Shown here: one piece after another, positions 6,017 through 6,090 of the stretch | Layout of the letters: every line of letters begins with the position of its first letter | Position numbering within the stretch: the first letter of the stretch is position 1 | Assembly (NCBI GenBank): GCA_002705325.1 | Contig: PAFS01000046.1 | Coordinates: forward strand, 1 to 6,090 | DNA length: 6,090 bases | Direction: 5' to 3' | From: Gammaproteobacteria bacterium | Lineage (GTDB): Bacteria; Pseudomonadota; Gammaproteobacteria; Pseudomonadales; Litorivicinaceae | Made by a program: the position numbers and the translations under genes | The notes under the pieces: model-generated | Databases searched by the model: none | What the model was told of the DNA's origin: nothing | Seen by the model: only the letters and a program-made list of their open reading frames with translations

Positions 6017-6090
6017 TCATTTTCGGTTCAAAAATTTGATGGTTTGAAACGCCTTCGGACAATGTGGACATGAGTATTGCGCATTTTGTG
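6017..6090 (-). CDS. Possible C-terminal end of a protein with a Cys-Pro-His-Cys motif (partial)
   Basis: A minus-strand frame enters from the right edge and stops at TGA (6017-6019) after 23 readable residues, QNAQYSCPHCPKAFQTIK followed by FLNRK. The pattern Y-x-C-P-H-C-x3-F-x5-L resembles the first half of a zinc-finger or zinc-ribbon. An open run of this length is not significant alone, so the call rests only on the motif and on sharing the strand of its neighbours. It may be a chance reading. Confidence 0.25.
   Translation of the reverse strand, partial: QNAQYSCPHCPKAFQTIKFLNRK

Noticed and set aside
5960..6073. Plus-strand 37-codon frame starting MKHPLCKRHQ
   Set aside because: No Shine-Dalgarno, no recognisable motif, a chance length, and opposite to all neighbouring protein genes.
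1..6090. CRISPR array or complete insertion sequence
   Set aside because: No regularly spaced repeats, transposase frame or paired terminal repeats with target duplications were seen.

Overview
The window is a stretch of gammaproteobacterial-type chromosome of roughly 50% GC. About two thirds of it (1-4200, all minus strand) is a System I cytochrome c maturation operon in the order ccmA-ccmB-ccmC-ccmD-ccmE-ccmF. ccmF runs off the left edge after 520 codons. The assignments rest on family hallmarks read from the translations: the ABC motifs of CcmA, the tryptophan-rich WWD motifs and haem-ligand histidines of CcmC and CcmF, and the haem-binding histidine of CcmE. All five gene junctions overlap by 1 to 11 bases, so the genes are probably translationally coupled. 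CcmA powers the CcmABCD complex, CcmC loads haem onto the chaperone CcmE with help from CcmD, and CcmF ligates the haem to apocytochrome c. The next genes (ccmG, ccmH and possibly ccmI) would be expected beyond the left edge.

Divergent from ccmA, after an 86-base spacer, is a plus-strand tRNA-Arg with anticodon CCT and encoded CCA (4287-4363). A strong stem-loop (4396-4418) separates it from a convergent gene for a small lipoprotein (4468-4665, minus).

The remaining 4700-6090 is less ordinary. It holds what looks like one three-helix membrane protein gene broken by two single-base frame changes (4893-5524, minus). Upstream of that is an intact 51-codon gene for a basic protein (5671-5826, minus) with a good promoter, Shine-Dalgarno and 3' hairpin. 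An AT-rich block with an imperfect inverted repeat follows (5884-5950). At the right edge there may be the C-terminal end of a protein with a Cys-Pro-His-Cys motif. I recognise none of these last products. The position downstream of a tRNA-Arg(CCT), a common integration target, makes an accessory origin possible, but no integrase or duplicated tRNA end is visible.

I see no CRISPR array, complete insertion sequence or riboswitch, and no clear new multi-gene system. The points most worth a second look are the broken membrane gene and the 51-residue protein.
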